Shown here: one piece after another, positions 29,071-31,446 of the stretch | Layout: the number at the start of each line of letters is the position of its first letter | Position numbering within the stretch: the first letter of the stretch is position 1 | Origin: a virus | Length of the DNA stretch: 31,446 nt | IMG/VR virus record: IMGVR_UViG_3300030060_004225 | Coordinates: 1-31,446 of that record | Direction: 5' to 3' (one strand) | Notes under the pieces: generated by a model | The model's input: the letters and a program-made list of their open reading frames with translations, nothing else | What the model was told of the DNA's origin: nothing | Database searches by the model: none | Position numbers and translations under genes: made by a program

Positions 29071-30000
29071 ATGGCAAGTTTAACAGGTAATAAAATAAAA
29101 GATACTTATACATCACTACTAAAAGTTGGTGATAATGGTACAATAGATAGTTCAGCACAAGCACTTACAGATGGTGCAGGGAATGCACTTGGGCTTACAC
29201 TAACAAATGGTGGAGTGATTGTTTCTACAACAAATGGAACATTAATTGGAACTTCTGACACAAATGTAGTTGGTGCTTCACTTTTAAATATAAGTGGTAA
29301 TGGTACTGCAGGACAATTAATACAATCTGATGGTGATGGATCTTTTAGTTATGTAGATGCTTCAACTGGTGATATAACAGGAGTTACTGCAGGAACAGGT
29401 TTGTCAGGTGGTGGTACAAGTGGTGCAGTTACAGTAAGTTTGGCAAGTAGCACAACAAATTCTTTTACAATGGGTGGTAATGGTTCATCAGGTGGTGTTA
29501 CTGTTGCAGATGGTTCAATACAAATGAGAACAGGAACAGGAAGTGTTGCAGAAATTAGAATGTATTGTGAAAGTTCAAATGCACATTTTCAAACAATAAA
29601 AGCACAACCACACGCATCTGCAAGTTCAGCAGTTATAACACTACCTACTGCAACAGGTACACTTGTAGGTACAGGTGATACATCAAGTGTATCATTAGGA
29701 ATGTTAGCAGCAAATTTCAAAACAATTGTTGCATTGTCAGGAACAAGTGTTGATTGGAGTGCAGGTCAAGTATTTACAAAAACATTGTCAGGAAATACTA
29801 TATTAACATTTACAGGTGTACAAACAGGAATGCAGATAAATCTTGTCATTGATGGTAACTATACATTAACATTACCAACAAGTGTAAAAGAATTAAATGG
29901 TGCAAGTACTTATGATGGTTCAGGTGAACATCTAATTAGTATTGTATCTACAAATGGTTCAACAGAACAATTCGCAACAATTAATAAAATAGCTTCATAA
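29071..30000 (+). CDS. Tail fibre protein with conserved N-terminal anchor
   Basis: This 309-residue protein starts MASLTGNKIKDTYTSLLKVGDNG, the typical N-terminal attachment region of marine phage tail fibres and spikes. Low-complexity Gly/Ser/Thr repeats follow (GDITGVTAGTGLSGGGTSGAVTVSL), and a C-terminal beta-rich region contains FKTIVALSGTSVDWSAGQVFTKTLSGNTILTFTGV. It has no obvious depolymerase motif. Its stop overlaps the next start. It is probably an extended trimeric fibre. Confidence 0.8.
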   Translation: MASLTGNKIKDTYTSLLKVGDNGTIDSSAQALTDGAGNALGLTLTNGGVIVSTTNGTLIGTSDTNVVGASLLNISGNGTAGQLIQSDGDGSFSYVDASTGDITGVTAGTGLSGGGTSGAVTVSLASSTTNSFTMGGNGSSGGVTVADGSIQMRTGTGSVAEIRMYCESSNAHFQTIKAQPHASASSAVITLPTATGTLVGTGDTSSVSLGMLAANFKTIVALSGTSVDWSAGQVFTKTLSGNTILTFTGVQTGMQINLVIDGNYTLTLPTSVKELNGASTYDGSGEHLISIVSTNGSTEQFATINKIAS

Positions 30001-30488
30001 TGAAAATAGGATTAGCAGTAAATAACGAGGGTACAATTACATTTTATAATTCACTACCTACAAAATTAAGAACTTCAACAGGTTTACATTTAAACATAAA
30101 AGATTGGTCAGAAGAAGAAATGCAAAACAATGGTCTTTTTGATGTTATTGTAGATGATTCTTATGATGAAAGAATCCATAATTTAGGTGAGGTATATTGG
30201 GATACAGAAGAAACAGTATTTAAAAAAGATATATCAAATAAAACTTGGACAAAAACATTAACTGAATTAAAAGAACAAGCGATTGCAAATTATAAAAATA
30301 GAATTGGAAGTGAACTTGCAAAAACAGATTGGTATATAATTAGAAGTATTGATAATGGAACAGAAGTACCAAACGATATAAGTGAAGCAAGAGAAAATTT
30401 AAGAGTGCAATCTCAAAATGTAGAATCTGAAATTAATGCGATCACTACAAAAGCAGGTGTGATTACATACGATTTCCCAAATATATAA
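30000..30488 (+). CDS. Fibre-associated chaperone-like protein (tail fibre assembly type)
   Basis: This 162-residue protein has a C-terminal segment ELKEQAIANYKNRIGSELAKTDWYIIRSIDNGTEVPNDISEARENLR, matching the conserved ending of fibre-assembly proteins (the DUF4376-like LxxTDWxxxR...VPxxIxxxR pattern). The N-terminal part is a small beta domain. It lies between two fibre genes, the place of a fibre chaperone. It may help trimerise one of its neighbours. Confidence 0.68.
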   Translation: MKIGLAVNNEGTITFYNSLPTKLRTSTGLHLNIKDWSEEEMQNNGLFDVIVDDSYDERIHNLGEVYWDTEETVFKKDISNKTWTKTLTELKEQAIANYKNRIGSELAKTDWYIIRSIDNGTEVPNDISEARENLRVQSQNVESEINAITTKAGVITYDFPNI

Positions 30489-30491
30489 TCA

Positions 30492-31446
30492 ATGAGTGTA
30501 AATAAACGACTTATTGGTGCAGGTGCAACTGACACAGGTGGTGGTGGTGGTGCTATAACACCAACAAATCATTTTGATACTTTAATATGGACAGGTACAG
30601 GAAGTGCGAGACAAATTTCAGGATTAAATTTTCAACCTGATTTAGTTTGGTATAAGGAAAGGTCAAACACAAGTAGTCACGAATGGTTAGATAGTACAAG
30701 AGGTGCTACAAATTACATAATGAGTAATTCAGATAATGCACAAGCTACATCAGCACAAGGATTACAAAGTTTTGATTCAAGTGGATTTTCAGTAGGTAAT
30801 GATGGTGCAGTAAATCAAAATGGTGAAACATATGTTGCCTGGTGTTGGCATGCAAACGGAGGTAATACAAGTAGTAATACAAATGGTACAATTACAAGTA
30901 CAGTACAAGCTAATGATGCAGCAGGTTTTTCAATAGTTAAATATGTAGGTGATGGTAATTCTGCAAGGACTGTTGGTCACGGTCTTTCTGCTAAATGTGA
31001 TTTAGTCATAATTAAGATTATAGACCAAAGTGATAAATGGATTATACAAACACCACAACTTGGTGATAATGCAAGGACAGTATTTGTAGGTGCACCAGCT
31101 GTAACAAATGATTCTACAACTGCACAAGCAGGTAACGATACTGTGTTTGGTATAGGTGGTGATAATTCAGTAAATAAATCAGGAGATAATCACATTGCTT
31201 ATTGTTTTAGAAATATAAGTGGGTATCAAAAAATTGGTACATATACAGGGAATGGTTCAGCAACAGGTCCGACTATTGATTTAGGATTTGAACCTGCTTT
31301 TTTAATGATAAAAAGAAGTAGCAGCACAGGAAACTGGTTAATATTTGATAATAAAAGAAGTACAACTAATACAAGAGATAAATTATTATTTGCAAATGAT
31401 TCAGCAGCAGAGCAAACATTAGCTTATGTTGATTTTCTGTCAAATG
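30492..31446 (+). CDS. Modular tail fibre / receptor-binding protein, 5' part (continues at base 1)
   Basis: This is the true start of the 1012-residue protein that ends at 2175. The ATG lies 3 bp after the preceding stop, and 288 codons run to 31355 before the 91-bp duplication. The N-terminus MSVNKRLIGAGATDTGGGGG is a flexible anchor. The first repeat module follows: PDLVWYKERSNTSSHEWLDSTRG, AWCWHANGG, AGFSIVKYVGDGNSARTVGHGLS, then HIAYCFRNISGYQKIGTYTGNG and FLMIKRSSSTGNWLIFDNKR. The frame stays open across the join, which proves the closure. The function is inferred from the repeat type and neighbouring fibre genes. Confidence 0.88.
   Translation, partial: MSVNKRLIGAGATDTGGGGGAITPTNHFDTLIWTGTGSARQISGLNFQPDLVWYKERSNTSSHEWLDSTRGATNYIMSNSDNAQATSAQGLQSFDSSGFSVGNDGAVNQNGETYVAWCWHANGGNTSSNTNGTITSTVQANDAAGFSIVKYVGDGNSARTVGHGLSAKCDLVIIKIIDQSDKWIIQTPQLGDNARTVFVGAPAVTNDSTTAQAGNDTVFGIGGDNSVNKSGDNHIAYCFRNISGYQKIGTYTGNGSATGPTIDLGFEPAFLMIKRSSSTGNWLIFDNKRSTTNTRDKLLFANDSAAEQTLAYVDFLSN
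31356..31446. repeat. Right copy of 91-bp terminal direct repeat
   Basis: This is identical to bases 1-91. The overlapped gene reads straight through, so the copy is a duplicated junction, not two separate functional repeats. Whether it reflects assembly overlap or real terminal redundancy cannot be told from one sequence. Confidence 0.97.

Noticed and set aside
1-31446. CRISPR arrays, tRNA genes, insertion sequences, integrase or attachment sites
   Set aside because: None were seen on either strand: no regularly spaced direct repeats, no cloverleaf with a CCA-type end, no transposase or integrase motif. The two 26-nt copies are isolated, not an array.

Overview
The window is one complete, circularly closed genome of a small tailed phage (siphovirus type), very probably infecting a marine Flavobacteriia/Bacteroidota host. 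The last 91 bases (31356-31446) repeat the first 91 exactly, so the unit genome is 31,355 bp and a 1012-codon tail gene runs across the join. Host evidence: strong A+T richness, absence of Shine-Dalgarno sequences, repeated use of the Bacteroidota -7 promoter element TAnnTTTG, and protein families typical of uncultured marine flavobacterial phages. All genes lie on the + strand. No integrase, lysogeny repressor, tRNA, DNA polymerase or RNA polymerase is seen, so it looks virulent and reliant on host polymerases.

Layout, starting from packaging: terminase small and large subunits (18124-19637), portal with extra C-terminal domains, MuF-type minor head protein, HK97-type prohead protease and major capsid protein (to 24724). 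Next comes a terminator-bounded accessory block (24744-25757) with three tiny genes and a PD-(D/E)XK nuclease. Connector, stopper, HK97 gp10-like and tail-terminator genes follow (25892-27544), then endolysin and holin (27550-28489), then fibre genes (28666-31446 continuing through 1-2175). A signal-peptide protein with a cysteine-less thioredoxin-like fold lies at 2483. The tail tube, a -1 frameshifted gpG/GT chaperone pair, tape measure, a very large Cys- and Thr-rich tail-tip protein, a glycosyltransferase and another tail protein fill 2945-11223.

The early region (11264-18023) carries a zinc-binding small protein, an HTH protein, a recombination module (annealing-type protein, SSB-like protein with an acidic DDLPF tip, RecB-family exonuclease), an unusual DnaA-domain-IV/VRR-NUC fusion, a winged-helix replication organiser, and a T7-gp4-like primase-helicase.

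The most striking non-coding signals are: (i) eight genes whose start codon lies only 4-6 nt after a TAnnTTTG element, implying leaderless mRNAs; this also corrects several start codons; (ii) an identical 26-nt palindrome-bearing element at 11222 and 17238, upstream of early-region genes; (iii) the moron-like block inside the head operon. The most striking protein features are the glycosyltransferase next to the Thr-rich/CxxC tail protein, the redox-dead thioredoxin-like protein, and the DnaA-C/VRR-NUC fusion. Function assignments come from motif recognition by eye, not from database searches.
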